NCBI RefSeq assembly: GCF_963675975.1
Contig: NZ_OY780939.1
Span: 3,205,700-3,269,699, forward strand
Length of the DNA: 64,000 nt
Reading direction: 5' to 3'
Source of the DNA: Halarcobacter sp.
GTDB lineage: Bacteria > Campylobacterota > Campylobacteria > Campylobacterales > Arcobacteraceae
The notes beneath the pieces are model-generated. The model made no database searches and had not been told where the DNA came from. It worked only from the letters and a program-made list of their open reading frames with translations. This document shows, one piece after another, positions 16,011 through 25,857 of the stretch. Position 1 is the first letter of the stretch. Every line of letters starts with the position of its first letter. Both the position numbers and the translations under genes were made by a program.

Positions 16011-17039
16011 ATGGAAAGAGTTGTTGAAGTAGAACAAATCTCTTTTGAAGAAGAGAATTCAGAGGTTAATTTACGTCCTTCATCTTGGGATGACTATATT
16101 GGACAAGAGAAAATCAAAAAAAATCTAAAAGTATTTATTGAAGCTTCTAAAAAAAGAAATGAAGCTTTAGACCATATTTTATTTTATGGACCTCCAGGAC
16201 TTGGGAAAACTACTTTATCATATTTAATCTCTAGTGAGATGAACTCAAACATTAAAGTTACAGCTGGTCCAATGATTGAAAAAAGTGGAGATTTAGCTGC
16301 TATTTTAACTAACCTTGAAGAGGGAGATATTTTATTTATTGATGAGATACATAGATTAAGTCCTGCTGTTGAAGAGATATTATATCCAGCAATGGAAGAT
16401 TACAGATTAGATATTATTATTGGTTCTGGACCTGCTGCACAAACTGTGAAGATTGATCTACCTAGATTTACTTTAATTGGAGCAACTACAAGAGCTGGTA
16501 TGTTATCAAACCCTTTAAGGGAAAGATTTGGAATGCACTTTAGAATGCAGTTTTATACCCATGAAGAGTTAGCTAAAATCATTCAAATAGCTTCTGTAAA
16601 ACTAAATAAAATTTGTGAAGATGATGCAGCACTTGAAATCTCAAAAAGAAGCCGTGGTACTCCAAGGGTTGCCCTTAGATTATTAAGAAGAGTAAGAGAC
16701 TTCTCAGAAGTTGAAAACGAAAATACTATTCATCTAAAAAGATGTCAATATGCCCTTGATGAACTTGGCGTAAATGATTCTGGTTTTGATGAAATGGATA
16801 TAAACCTTCTTGAACTTTTAGTATCAAATAAAGGTAAACCTATGGGACTTTCTACAATTGCTGCTGCTCTTAGTGAAGATGAAGGTACAATTGAAGATGC
16901 TATTGAGCCTTATTTATTAGCTAATGGATTTATTGAAAGAACAGCTAGAGGTAGGGTTGCATCGGTTAAAACCTATGAATTATTTAGACTCTCATATCCT
17001 GGAAGTTCTAAATTAGAAGATGAAGGAACTCTTTTTTGA
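16011..17039 (+). CDS. ruvB: Holliday junction branch migration ATPase RuvB
   Basis: 342 aa. Walker A GPPGLGKT at residues 60-67, Walker B-like [10 protein letters not shown], sensor block GATTRAGML and arginine finger region PLRERFG are all present. The C-terminal winged helix follows ([18 protein letters not shown]). With RuvA it drives Holliday junction branch migration. Its TGA stop overlaps the TTG start of the next gene by 4 bp. Confidence 0.97.
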   Translation: MERVVEVEQISFEEENSEVNLRPSSWDDYIGQEKIKKNLKVFIEASKKRNEALDHILFYGPPGLGKTTLSYLISSEMNSNIKVTAGPMIEKSGDLAAILTNLEEGDILFIDEIHRLSPAVEEILYPAMEDYRLDIIIGSGPAAQTVKIDLPRFTLIGATTRAGMLSNPLRERFGMHFRMQFYTHEELAKIIQIASVKLNKICEDDAALEISKRSRGTPRVALRLLRRVRDFSEVENENTIHLKRCQYALDELGVNDSGFDEMDINLLELLVSNKGKPMGLSTIAAALSEDEGTIEDAIEPYLLANGFIERTARGRVASVKTYELFRLSYPGSSKLEDEGTLF

Positions 17040-18100
17040 AACCACACTACTTTTTAATTGCCTTAACTGTTGTAACAATATTTTTTATGTTACAACTATT
17101 TGAGCCATTTTTAAAACCTTTAATTGTTGCCCTACTTTTAGCTGTGGCAACAAATTCTTTGAATGTGTATTTTAAACACCATATCTCAAGTACATTTCTA
17201 TCTACAATGCTAATGACTATACTTTTAACAGCAATATTCTTTGTTCCTTTGTTATATTGTATTTTCTCTTTTGCTACATTAATTAATAAAATTGATCAAA
17301 AAGCTTTAATAGAGATGTTTGAGGTTGCTAGACACTGGGTAGAAAACATACCTAATGATTTTATATTTTTTAAAGAACAATTAATAAAAATATTAGAAAA
17401 AGTTGATATTCCTGAGTTTATACAAAATCTTTTTTCTGTAGGTGCATTTTTAGGAAAAAACTCTGCTAAATTTATTATTGATATGATTATGATTTTAGTA
17501 TTCTTCTTTTTCTTTACATTCTACAGTAACAACTTAGCACACTATTTTAAAGAAGCCTTACCTTTAAAAAGTGAAGATTCAAATGCTTTATTTTATGAAT
17601 CATCAAATGTAATGAGTGTAGTACTTTATTCTATTTTAGCAACTGCTATTTTAGAGGGATTTCTTTTTGGAGTATTTGTTTCATTTTTTAATTATGATGG
17701 AATACTATTAGGGGTTCTTTATGGTTTTGCTTCTTTAGTTCCAGTAGTAGGAGGATTGATTATGTGGCTTCCTGTAGCTATTTATGAAATCTTTGCAGGT
17801 AGTACAACAAATGCCATTGCAATCGCTGTTTATTCTATTGTAGTAATATCAATTATTGCAGATACTTTTATAAAACCAATTATAATTAAATATATAAACC
17901 AAAGGGTAGTAAAAACACCAACAAAAGTAAATGAATTATTGATTTTCTTTGCAATTGTTGCCGGACTTTCTACATTTGGGTTTTGGGGTATGATTATTGG
18001 ACCTGCAATGGTTACATTTTTTATATCACTTTTACAACTATTAAAAAAGTTTAGTGATGATTTTTATAGTTTTGAACAAACAATGGAGAATAGGAAATAA
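17036..18100 (+). CDS. AI-2E/PerM family membrane transporter
   Basis: 354 aa with about eight hydrophobic helices, including pairs at residues 5-40 and 58-83 and a cluster after 195. Family-typical strings are [19 protein letters not shown] and [15 protein letters not shown], plus the PAMVTFF near the end. Family members are exporters for diverse small molecules or ions; the substrate cannot be told. The start is TTG at 17036, overlapping ruvB by four bases (TTGA), which implies coupled translation. The last codons form a hairpin shared with the convergent gene. Confidence 0.85.
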   Translation: MKPHYFLIALTVVTIFFMLQLFEPFLKPLIVALLLAVATNSLNVYFKHHISSTFLSTMLMTILLTAIFFVPLLYCIFSFATLINKIDQKALIEMFEVARHWVENIPNDFIFFKEQLIKILEKVDIPEFIQNLFSVGAFLGKNSAKFIIDMIMILVFFFFFTFYSNNLAHYFKEALPLKSEDSNALFYESSNVMSVVLYSILATAILEGFLFGVFVSFFNYDGILLGVLYGFASLVPVVGGLIMWLPVAIYEIFAGSTTNAIAIAVYSIVVISIIADTFIKPIIIKYINQRVVKTPTKVNELLIFFAIVAGLSTFGFWGMIIGPAMVTFFISLLQLLKKFSDDFYSFEQTMENRK

Positions 18101-18109
18101 TCCTATTCT
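18087..18109. terminator. Hairpin terminator spanning both stop codons (permease / FTR-rhodanese)
   Basis: AGAATAGGA and TCCTATTCT form a perfect 9-bp stem with a 5-base AATAA loop. The loop carries the TAA of the plus-strand gene, and the right arm carries the TAG (minus strand) of the convergent gene. A T-rich run follows weakly, so strength is uncertain. Confidence 0.55.
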
Positions 18110-18846
18110 TCTCCTGAGATAATATCCCCTTGATATGTCATAATTCCATAATCATAATTTAATACTTGTTTATATCCTGAACTTAAAAGTATTCTTTGAC
18201 AGTAGGCACTTCTACTACCACTGTGACAGTAAAGTATAATTGGTATATCTTTCTTATCTTGAATTTGTTCTAGTGATTGATAAAAAGATGTTGTAGGAAC
18301 TAAATAATCAGTACCTTTAATTCTTCCTCCAACCCATTCCATCCATTCTCTAGTATCAACTAAAAGAAAATCTACGAAACCAAGTTCTCTTGCTTCAATT
18401 AAAGCTTCAACTTCACTTGCATTTACCTCTTGTTGTTTTAGAAGTTCTTCACACTGCTCTTTAGTTAAGCCTTGAGAATGATTATTCTCTTGCGCTGTTA
18501 CTGTTTCATTTTCTGTTGATTTTACATAATCTTCTGTACAAAATATTGCACAGTGACAATGTCCCATTGAAGGTATCTCTTTTTCTAAAGCAGGAGTACA
18601 TGGACATAATCTATTGTCCTCTTTATCTCTCTCCTCTTGTGTTTCACCTACAACCATAAAACAGGGACAATATCTTTTCCCATATATCATTTTGTTTCTT
18701 GTTAAACCCATTTGGATTGATTCATTTACATCATCTTCAGGATTATAAAAAAAGTTATACTCTTCGCAAACTTTATCAGTAAACTGTTTTGTAAGTTCAA
18801 GTTCTGTTTGGAACTCATCACTTTCAATATCAATTTTCTTTATCAT
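18103..18846 (-). CDS. Ferredoxin-thioredoxin reductase catalytic domain fused to rhodanese
   Basis: 247 aa. Residues ~10-110 match the FTR catalytic (beta) subunit: CPC at 60-62, CPC at 81-83 and CHC at 97-99, plus C103. Spacings are 18 and 13 residues, not the 16 and 8 of plant FTR, so the second loop is longer. Residues ~140-245 are a rhodanese domain with catalytic C207 in CHSGSRS and DTREWMEW. The FTR part would hold a 4Fe-4S cluster and a redox disulphide; the rhodanese part moves sulfane sulfur. No variable FTR subunit lies near. The role in redox or sulfur transfer is inferred. Confidence 0.82.
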   Translation of the reverse strand: MIKKIDIESDEFQTELELTKQFTDKVCEEYNFFYNPEDDVNESIQMGLTRNKMIYGKRYCPCFMVVGETQEERDKEDNRLCPCTPALEKEIPSMGHCHCAIFCTEDYVKSTENETVTAQENNHSQGLTKEQCEELLKQQEVNASEVEALIEARELGFVDFLLVDTREWMEWVGGRIKGTDYLVPTTSFYQSLEQIQDKKDIPIILYCHSGSRSAYCQRILLSSGYKQVLNYDYGIMTYQGDIISGEE

Positions 18847-19059
18847 AGCTATTCCTAGTTTTTGGGGAATTTTACAACTATTAACTTTATATTTTCTTAT
18901 AATTTAGCTCTATTTATATACTTTTAGTAAAAAATAGCATTATTATAATATTTATTTATATATCTATTTTTATTTTTGTAAATTTGAAATCTATATTTTT
19001 TTATATACTATATTTTAAACCATTTTTTACATGAATTTTACTATTTATACTATATACTC

Positions 19060-19065
19060 TATAAT
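19060..19065 (+). promoter_or_regulatory. Putative -10 (TATAAT) for the letA-letB operon
   Basis: A perfect TATAAT lies 27 bases before the first ATG of the operon. The 246-bp gap 18847-19092 is otherwise AT-rich, without hairpin or recognisable operator. A -35 is not evident. Confidence 0.4.
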
Positions 19066-19092
19066 AACTATTATTACTCTCATGGTTGGTAG

Positions 19093-19695
19093 ATGAAAGA
19101 TATTGATATAAAAAATATTATAGAATGTGAATATTGTGGGCTTTTTATAAAGTTATATGAAACTAAAAAAGAGTACAAATATAAATGTCCTAGATGTAAA
19201 ATGAAAATTTCACAATATAAAAAACACAATTTTAATGCTTTATACTACTCAATCTCAGCATTTTTAGTTTTTATACTTCTGAATATATATCCATTAATTT
19301 CACTTTCAATAAACGAAAGAGATTTACAAGCAACATTAATAGATACAGTTATTGTACTTTTTCAACAAAATTTTTATTTTGTTTCACTTATTGTTTTTTT
19401 TACAATAATTTTATCTCCCCTTGTCAGTCTTGTAATTATTATTTATTCTTTTTTACATAATCATACAAAATTTAAAATATTTCCAAACCGTTATGTTTAT
19501 AATCTTTTTCAATTTTTTAAAAGTTGGGGCTTTATAGATGTGTTTATTTTAAGTATTATTGTAACCTACATCAAACTTATAGGTATGGTATCAACAGCAA
19601 GATTTGATATAGGATTTTATCTTATTTTATTTTATATATTTCTATTTTTTATGGCCAATAAAAATTTTGAAATAAAAACAGTATTTAAAGATTAA
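19093..19695 (+). CDS. PqiA/LetA-family membrane protein, first half
   Basis: 200 aa. A zinc ribbon at the start (CEYC at 12-15, CPRC at 32-35) is followed by four hydrophobic helices, roughly residues 49-72, 92-124, 148-167 and 172-188. This is one PqiA domain. In E. coli PqiA and LetA (YebS) carry two such domains in one ~420 aa chain; here the second is a separate gene 1 bp downstream. It works with the MCE protein encoded next in lipid transport across the envelope. The start has a weak GGTAG ribosome site. Confidence 0.85.
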   Translation: MKDIDIKNIIECEYCGLFIKLYETKKEYKYKCPRCKMKISQYKKHNFNALYYSISAFLVFILLNIYPLISLSINERDLQATLIDTVIVLFQQNFYFVSLIVFFTIILSPLVSLVIIIYSFLHNHTKFKIFPNRYVYNLFQFFKSWGFIDVFILSIIVTYIKLIGMVSTARFDIGFYLILFYIFLFFMANKNFEIKTVFKD

Positions 19696-19696
19696 T

Positions 19697-20296
19697 ATGA
19701 TTTTAATATCTTGTAAAAATTGCCATAAAGTATTTGAAAAAGAAAATTCAAATGAATTTATCTGTGATAGATGTCATTGTAAAGTTACAAAAAGAAGAAA
19801 ATTTTCACTTCAAATCTCTTTCGCTTTGGTTATATCAGCCATGTTACTTTATATACCTGCTATGATATATCCTATTATGAATATTACTCAGCTTGGAGTT
19901 GATAATAAAAGTACTATAATAGAAGGGATTATTAGCTTTTTAAATTATAAGGATTATTTTATAGCTATTGTTATACTTGTAGCTAGTGTAATTATTCCTT
20001 TAATAAAATTGATTGGATTGTTTTTGATTTTTTTATCTTTACTTGTTAACAATAATATGGATAATAAATTAAAATTAAACATTTTTAATACAATAGAATT
20101 TATAGGGAAATGGTCTATGGTAGATATTTACGTTGTAGCCCTACTCTCATCTATAGTTCAAGTTGGTGAAATATTTAATATAAAAGGTGGATTAGCAGCT
20201 ACATCTTTTACTTTGGTAGTTATTTTGACAATGATTGCTGCAAACAGTTTTGATACTAGAATTATTTGGGATAAAAAGGAAAATAATGCAAACTGA
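19697..20296 (+). CDS. PqiA/LetA-family membrane protein, second half
   Basis: 199 aa, paralogous in layout to the preceding gene. The zinc ribbon uses C6, C9, C23 and C26 (CKNC, CDRC). Four helices follow, and the block IGKWSMVDIYVVALL is strongly typical of the second PqiA domain. Together the two genes equal one full-length LetA. The end overlaps the letB start by 11 bp. Two chains probably assemble as one transporter; this is inference. Confidence 0.87.
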   Translation: MILISCKNCHKVFEKENSNEFICDRCHCKVTKRRKFSLQISFALVISAMLLYIPAMIYPIMNITQLGVDNKSTIIEGIISFLNYKDYFIAIVILVASVIIPLIKLIGLFLIFLSLLVNNNMDNKLKLNIFNTIEFIGKWSMVDIYVVALLSSIVQVGEIFNIKGGLAATSFTLVVILTMIAANSFDTRIIWDKKENNAN

Positions 20297-22907
20297 AATA
20301 AATGAACCCTTAGTTGAAAAAAGAAAATCTATATCTTTTATATGGATTTTACCTCTTATTATATTATCTGTATTGATTTGGACACTTTATGAAAGTTATA
20401 GTAAAAAAGGAACAAATATACAAGTTGTATTTAATAGTGCCGAGGGTTTAAAAGAGGGAATAACACCTTTAAAATATAGAGGTTTAGAATTAGGAAAAGT
20501 TACAAAAATTGTAATAAAAGATTTAGAAAGAGTTGAAGTAAATATCCTAGTTAAAAAAGATGCCTCTGATTATGTTGCAGTGGAAGGTTCTAAATTTTGG
20601 ATAAAAAAACCAACAGTAACCCTTACAAAAATTTCAGGCCTTGATACTTTAATCTCTGGTTATGAGATTGAAGTTATGCCAAAATACAACAAAAATAAAG
20701 ATCTGAAATCCCAAACAGAATTTACAGGTTTAGATTCTCAACCAAATTTTGAATATATTAAAGATGGATATTATGTAACTTTATTACTAAGAGACGGAGA
20801 TTCAGCCAATATTGGTATGCCTTTATTTTATAATAGTATTCAAGTTGGAGAGATAGTATCAAAAGAGTTATATGAAAACAATGTATATATGAAAGCACAC
20901 ATATACAAAAAATATGAAAACTTAGTAAATGAAAGCTCTTCTTTTATACTAAATGATGCTGTAAAAGTAAATTTTGGAGCAGGAGGCTTTAATTTAAAAG
21001 TTAGTTCTTTATATTCTGCACTAGTTGGAGGTATAAATGTAACAACCTCTGATTTAGATGCAAAAAAAATCACTGATGATAAACAATATCTTTTATATAC
21101 AAGTGATGATAATCTAGAAGAAAAAGTGATTATAAATATAGAGTTCTTAGATGCTGAAGATATAGGTGAAGATACACCAATTATGTATAAAGGGATTACT
21201 ATAGGTAAAGTTTCAAATATATCTTTAAATACAAACAGTGTAAATGCCCAAGCTTTTATTTATAAAAAATATAAATATCTATTAACTAATAATAGTGAGT
21301 TTGAAATAAACTCAGCAGAGATTTCACTTGATGGAATTAAAAATATAGGAACAGTATTTACAGGTAAATATATTACTTTAAACTATAAAAAAGGTGAATA
21401 TAAAACATATTTCAAAGATAAAAAACTACTAAATAGCCAAATAAATGCAGATGACCTTGAACTAACACTAAAAGCTGAAAGTTTAGGTTCAATTACTAAT
21501 AAATCAAAAATATATTACAAAGATATAGAGATAGGAAAGATAAACAATATCTCTTTATCTAAAAACTTTAATGAAGTGATTATAAAAATCCAAATATATG
21601 GTAAATACAAAAAAATCATCACAAATGACAGTTTATTTTATGATATGAGTTCAAAACTTATTGATATAAAGAATTTAAATCTAAATGTGAACTATTCAGG
21701 GATAAACCCTTTATTAAAAGGTGCAATAGCAGTTATAAAAGATGAAAAAAAATCAAAACTCACAAAAAATAGATTTAAAATTTTAAAAAGTCATCAAGAG
21801 GCATATAAAATAAAGAAAATGAGAAATAAAGGTTTTACTCTAAAAACTGCTTTTGAAAACAATTTTAGATTAGAAGAGGATATGCCAATATACTACCAAA
21901 ACTATGAGATTGGATTTGTAAATAAAATAGATTTTGAAGAACATTATTCAAAAGCTGAACTGTTTATTTATAATAAATACAAAAAATATATAACTAAACA
22001 CTCTAAATTTTATAAAAAAAGTCCTGTAAAAGTTGATGCTAGTTTAAATGGTATTTTATTTGAAATTGGAGATATCTCTTCCTTACTATATGGCTCAATT
22101 TCACTTGATAATAGTTCAAGAAAAGAGATAAATGGGTATCAAATATATGAATCTCTTGATACAATGAAAAACTCAACAAATACTATAAATATAGTGTTTG
22201 ATAATATAGATGGCATAATAGAACAATCCTCAAAACTAGTTTACAAAGGGATAGATATAGGAAAAGTAATTGATATTTCATTAAGTAAAAATCAAAAAAT
22301 AGTTTTAAAAGTACAAATCAATAAAAACTATGAAGAGTTTGCAAAACAAGGCAATAAATACTATTTAAAAAAATCCAAAATCTCACTGCAAGAGGTTAAA
22401 AACCTTTCATCAGCAGTTTTTGCAGTTAATATTGGTGTTGTAAAAGGTGATGGTAAAAAAGTTCAAACTTTATTTAATGGATATGATTCAATTTCTGATA
22501 TTGCAGATTCAAATAAAGGCAAAATTTTTAAAGTAGAATCATTACATGCAACTAGTGCAGCAGTTGATTCACCAATATACTATAAAAATGTTCAAATAGG
22601 GAAAATAAATAAAGTGGATCTAAGTAGTGATGCTTCAAGAGTTATATTAGATTGTCTAATATATAACAAATACACAAATATCATTAGAAAAAACTCTAAC
22701 TTCTATGATATCAGTGGTTTTAAATTAAAATTTTCAATTTTTTCAGGTACTAAAATAGAGACTAATACTTTTACAAGTATATTAAAAGGTGGACTTATGG
22801 TTGTAACACCAAAAGAGTATGATAAAAATGCAAATGAAAATGATAGATTTATATTGAAAAAAGAGTTAATGGATGATTGGGAAAATATAAGCCCAATCAT
22901 CAAATAA
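20286..22907 (+). CDS. letB: Seven-domain MCE (MlaD) protein, LetB/YebT-like envelope tunnel
   Basis: 873 aa from the ATG at 20286, chosen because AAAAGGA lies 6 bases upstream; a longer frame back to 20235 lacks support. One N-terminal membrane helix (about 19-36) is followed by seven MCE domains at about 44-133, 161-255, 279-370, 390-484, 515-608, 631-720 and 745-842. Each has a version of (Y)YKGIxIGKV or YYKNxxIGK. E. coli LetB has the same number of domains and about the same length (877 aa). It should stack as hexameric rings bridging inner and outer membranes to carry lipids. LetA-like halves are directly upstream. Confidence 0.9.
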   Translation: MQTEINEPLVEKRKSISFIWILPLIILSVLIWTLYESYSKKGTNIQVVFNSAEGLKEGITPLKYRGLELGKVTKIVIKDLERVEVNILVKKDASDYVAVEGSKFWIKKPTVTLTKISGLDTLISGYEIEVMPKYNKNKDLKSQTEFTGLDSQPNFEYIKDGYYVTLLLRDGDSANIGMPLFYNSIQVGEIVSKELYENNVYMKAHIYKKYENLVNESSSFILNDAVKVNFGAGGFNLKVSSLYSALVGGINVTTSDLDAKKITDDKQYLLYTSDDNLEEKVIINIEFLDAEDIGEDTPIMYKGITIGKVSNISLNTNSVNAQAFIYKKYKYLLTNNSEFEINSAEISLDGIKNIGTVFTGKYITLNYKKGEYKTYFKDKKLLNSQINADDLELTLKAESLGSITNKSKIYYKDIEIGKINNISLSKNFNEVIIKIQIYGKYKKIITNDSLFYDMSSKLIDIKNLNLNVNYSGINPLLKGAIAVIKDEKKSKLTKNRFKILKSHQEAYKIKKMRNKGFTLKTAFENNFRLEEDMPIYYQNYEIGFVNKIDFEEHYSKAELFIYNKYKKYITKHSKFYKKSPVKVDASLNGILFEIGDISSLLYGSISLDNSSRKEINGYQIYESLDTMKNSTNTINIVFDNIDGIIEQSSKLVYKGIDIGKVIDISLSKNQKIVLKVQINKNYEEFAKQGNKYYLKKSKISLQEVKNLSSAVFAVNIGVVKGDGKKVQTLFNGYDSISDIADSNKGKIFKVESLHATSAAVDSPIYYKNVQIGKINKVDLSSDASRVILDCLIYNKYTNIIRKNSNFYDISGFKLKFSIFSGTKIETNTFTSILKGGLMVVTPKEYDKNANENDRFILKKELMDDWENISPIIK
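22872..22901. terminator. Hairpin inside the 3' end of letB, possible terminator for convergent cytochrome gene
   Basis: GATGATTGGG and CCCAATCATC form a perfect 10-bp stem with a 10-base loop inside the last letB codons. On the minus strand, downstream of the cytochrome gene stop (22916), the stem is followed by CATTAACTCTTTTTT, a loose U-tract. It would therefore better terminate the minus-strand gene. Confidence 0.5.
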
Positions 22908-22915
22908 GAATAGGA

Positions 22916-23551
22916 TTAGAATGTTGCAATATATTCTGCAACAGCTTCTATATCCTCTTGTGTCATGTTAGATACTTGACTTTTCATAACACCTTTCATA
23001 ACACCACCATAAGTTCCATCTTTATACCCATTTAATGATGAAACAATTTTATCTTTATCCCAACCTTTTATAACTTGAGATTTTCCTAAAGCTGGCTTTT
23101 CTGCACTTGCACCATGACAGCCAGCACATTTAAGATAAATACCTTTACCCTTTTCTAATAAGTTAGTAGAATCATTTGTATTTGTTTTAGCAGCAACTAT
23201 TGTGTTAATACTCTCTTCAATTTTATCTTTTGTTTTATTAGCAGTATCAACAACCTCTTTAGTTACTTCTTGTGTTTTTTCAACTACATCTTCTGTAGTT
23301 TTAGTAACTTTTTCTTTTACACTTTCAACTGCATCTTTACTAGCATCAACAACTTTTTTTGATTCTTCAGATATTTTTGAAGCAACCTCTGAAGTTGATT
23401 GTTTAACTTGATCTACAAGTTTCTCTTCAGCAGTTTTGTTTTCAGTAGTAACAGCAGGTGCAACTTCTGTTTTTGGTTCGCTAGTTTTCTCTTCTCCACA
23501 TCCTGTGAAAATCATAACAGCAACAACTGAACTTAACAAAATTTTTTTCAT
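22916..23551 (-). CDS. Lipoprotein cytochrome c with helical spacer
   Basis: 211 aa. A lipobox (IFTGC, C18) predicts a lipid-anchored protein. Residues ~40-125 are a long charged amphipathic region of VV-E/K-type repeats, like LEA or apolipoprotein helices. The C-terminal cytochrome c domain has CAGCH at 142-146 and the distal methionine in GVMKGVM. The design suggests a mobile haem held off the membrane by a flexible stalk. It may pass electrons to periplasmic enzymes such as the peroxidase. A strong hairpin lies between its ribosome site and clpA. Confidence 0.82.
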   Translation of the reverse strand: MKKILLSSVVAVMIFTGCGEEKTSEPKTEVAPAVTTENKTAEEKLVDQVKQSTSEVASKISEESKKVVDASKDAVESVKEKVTKTTEDVVEKTQEVTKEVVDTANKTKDKIEESINTIVAAKTNTNDSTNLLEKGKGIYLKCAGCHGASAEKPALGKSQVIKGWDKDKIVSSLNGYKDGTYGGVMKGVMKSQVSNMTQEDIEAVAEYIATF

Positions 23552-23562
23552 ACTAATCCCTT

Positions 23563-23594
23563 AAGTAAAATAAGTCAAAATTTTACTTTTTTTT
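23563..23594 (+). terminator. Plus-strand intrinsic terminator just upstream of the cytochrome gene (antisense to surroundings)
   Basis: AAGTAAAAT (23563-23571) and ATTTTACTT (23580-23588) form a 9-bp stem with an 8-base loop, and T-run 23587-23594 follows on the plus strand. The genes on both sides are on the minus strand. So it would stop plus-strand (antisense) transcription, for example read-through from letB. On the minus strand the same hairpin sits in the leader of the cytochrome gene. Confidence 0.6.
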
Positions 23595-23634
23595 AGTTAA
23601 AAAAGAGTTTATAATTAATTTTAATGTATAAAAT

Positions 23635-25857
23635 TTACTTATCTAATGGTGTATATGTAAATTTAAACTCATCTTTAACAAAATCTATCTTAACATTACC
23701 ACCTTTTTTAAGTTTTCCAAATAAAATCTCATCTGTTAATACATTTTTAATTTTATCAGAAATAACTCTAGTAAGTGGTCTTGCACCCATTGCTTTATCA
23801 TACCCTAGTTCTGCTAACTGATTTTTTGCTTTAGCAGTTATTGTAATTTTTATTTTTTTATTTTCAAGTTGTTTTTCTAAATCTTCAACAAATTTACCAG
23901 CAACTTTTGCAACAATATCCATTGATAATGAAGTAAAGCTTACCATAGCATCAAGTCTATTTCTAAACTCAGGTGCAAAGAATTTATTTACAGCTTTATT
24001 TTCATTTAGAGAATCATCTTTTGCAAATCCCATAACATTTGCTTCTGCTGCACCTAAATTTGATGTCATAATTAAAATTACATTTTGGAAATCTGCTTTA
24101 TTTCCACTATTATCAGTTAATTCTGCATTATCCATAACCTGTAAAAGAATTGACATTAAATCTGGATGTGCTTTTTCTATCTCATCAAGAAGTAAAACAC
24201 AATGTGGATGTTTTCTAATAGCTTCAGTTAATAATCCGCCATTTTCAAACCCAACATACCCAGCAGGCGCTCCAATAAGTCTTGATATTGTATGAGGCTC
24301 CATATATTCACTCATATCAAATCTTTCAAAATGAACACCTAATTGTGTAGATAACTCTTTTGCTACTTCTGTTTTACCAACACCAGTAGGTCCTGTAAAA
24401 AGGAAGCTTCCAATAGGTTTTCTATCAATATTAAGTCCCGCTTTATTTCTTTTAATTGATTGAACAATTCTTGAGATAGCACCATCTTGACCAAATACTC
24501 TTTTTTGCATTCTTTTTTCAAGATTTTTTAATAAACTAATATCAGATCTAGTTGTAGCTTTAGATGGAATATGTGCCATTTTTGCAACTGTATCCTCAAT
24601 ATCTTTTTGAGTAATTGAGATATTCTTTTTATTTACAGTTGAATATTCTATTTTTTTACTAGCTCCCACCTCATCGATAACGTCTATTGCACTATCTGGT
24701 AAGAATCTATCACTAATATATTTTTTACTTAGTTCAACTGCCATCTCAATAGCACTTTTACTATATTTTACATTATGGAACTCTTCATATTTTGATTTGA
24801 TTCCCTCTAATATAGTAACTGTATCCTCTAAAGAAGGCTCGTTTATATCAACTTTTGCGAATCTTCTACTTAAGGCTTTGTCTTTTGCGAAATCGTTTCT
24901 AAATTCACTAAATGTAGTTGCACCAATACATCTTAATTTTCCATTTGCTAACATTGGTTTTAAGATATTTGAAGCATCCATTGAACTTCCACTTACACTT
25001 CCTGCTCCAACTATTGTATGAATCTCATCGATAAATAAAATAGCATTTGGAATTTTTACAATCTCTTTTAAAAGTGCTTTTAATTTTTTCTCAAAATCGC
25101 CTCTATATTTTGTTCCTGCAAGCATTGAACCCATATCTAAAGAGTAAACTTTTGCATTTTCTAAAAACTCTGGCACTCTTTTATTTGCAATCTCTAAAGC
25201 TAAACCTTCAGCAATTGCTGTTTTACCAACACCTGGTTCACCAACTAAAATAGGATTGTTTTTCTTTCTTCTACTTAATATTTGAACAACTCTACTAATC
25301 TCAGTTGCTCTTCCAATAACTGGGTCAATATCCCCTTTTTGTGCTAAAGCAACTAGCTCAGTTGAATTTTTATCTAAAACTTTGTTGTCAGCAGATTCAT
25401 TTTTTAAACCAGCTTCATCAAACTCTTCAGACTCTTCATTGTGAGAGATCTCTTCTAAAATATCAACTCTTTCAACACCTGCTGATTTTAATACAAATGT
25501 AGCGTAAGATTTTTCATCTTTTAAAATAGCTACAAACATATCTTCAACACCAGCATTTCTTTTTCCACTACTTTGTGTATGGGCTACCATATTTTCAATT
25601 GTAGAAGTTAACGTAATTGTTTCAATTGGTTCATCTTCTACATTTTCAGGAAATACAGGAGTATTCTCTTCAATGTGTTTTTTTATCTCATTAAAGATTT
25701 TATTTTTATCTAAACCTAAATCATTTAGAAGATTATCAATCACTTCATCATGGATAAGCATTAAAAAAATATGTTCTATTGTTAAATATTCATGCCTACT
25801 TTTCTTCGCATAGCTTACAGCTTGCGCAAATATATTTCTTAATTCTTTACTAATCAT
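23635..25857 (-). CDS. clpA: ATP-dependent Clp protease ATP-binding subunit ClpA
   Basis: 740 aa. N-domain about 1-140, first AAA+ module with Walker A GEPGVGKT (206-213), second with GPTGVGKT (489-496). The ClpP-docking loop reads MGF (609-611), equivalent to IGL/IGF. It unfolds substrates and feeds them to ClpP. Its start overlaps the clpS stop by one base. ClpS upstream and Bpt elsewhere in the window point to the N-degron route. Confidence 0.96.
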   Translation of the reverse strand: MISKELRNIFAQAVSYAKKSRHEYLTIEHIFLMLIHDEVIDNLLNDLGLDKNKIFNEIKKHIEENTPVFPENVEDEPIETITLTSTIENMVAHTQSSGKRNAGVEDMFVAILKDEKSYATFVLKSAGVERVDILEEISHNEESEEFDEAGLKNESADNKVLDKNSTELVALAQKGDIDPVIGRATEISRVVQILSRRKKNNPILVGEPGVGKTAIAEGLALEIANKRVPEFLENAKVYSLDMGSMLAGTKYRGDFEKKLKALLKEIVKIPNAILFIDEIHTIVGAGSVSGSSMDASNILKPMLANGKLRCIGATTFSEFRNDFAKDKALSRRFAKVDINEPSLEDTVTILEGIKSKYEEFHNVKYSKSAIEMAVELSKKYISDRFLPDSAIDVIDEVGASKKIEYSTVNKKNISITQKDIEDTVAKMAHIPSKATTRSDISLLKNLEKRMQKRVFGQDGAISRIVQSIKRNKAGLNIDRKPIGSFLFTGPTGVGKTEVAKELSTQLGVHFERFDMSEYMEPHTISRLIGAPAGYVGFENGGLLTEAIRKHPHCVLLLDEIEKAHPDLMSILLQVMDNAELTDNSGNKADFQNVILIMTSNLGAAEANVMGFAKDDSLNENKAVNKFFAPEFRNRLDAMVSFTSLSMDIVAKVAGKFVEDLEKQLENKKIKITITAKAKNQLAELGYDKAMGARPLTRVISDKIKNVLTDEILFGKLKKGGNVKIDFVKDEFKFTYTPLDK

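Noticed and set aside
19082..19096. Four-codon ORF (MVGR) overlapping the start of the first PqiA gene
   Set aside because: Too short to judge, and its ATG-GTTGGTAG may simply be the ribosome site region.
20235..20285. Longer N-terminus for LetB starting at 20235
   Set aside because: It lies inside the preceding PqiA gene and lacks a ribosome site; the ATG at 20286 has AAAAGGA in place.
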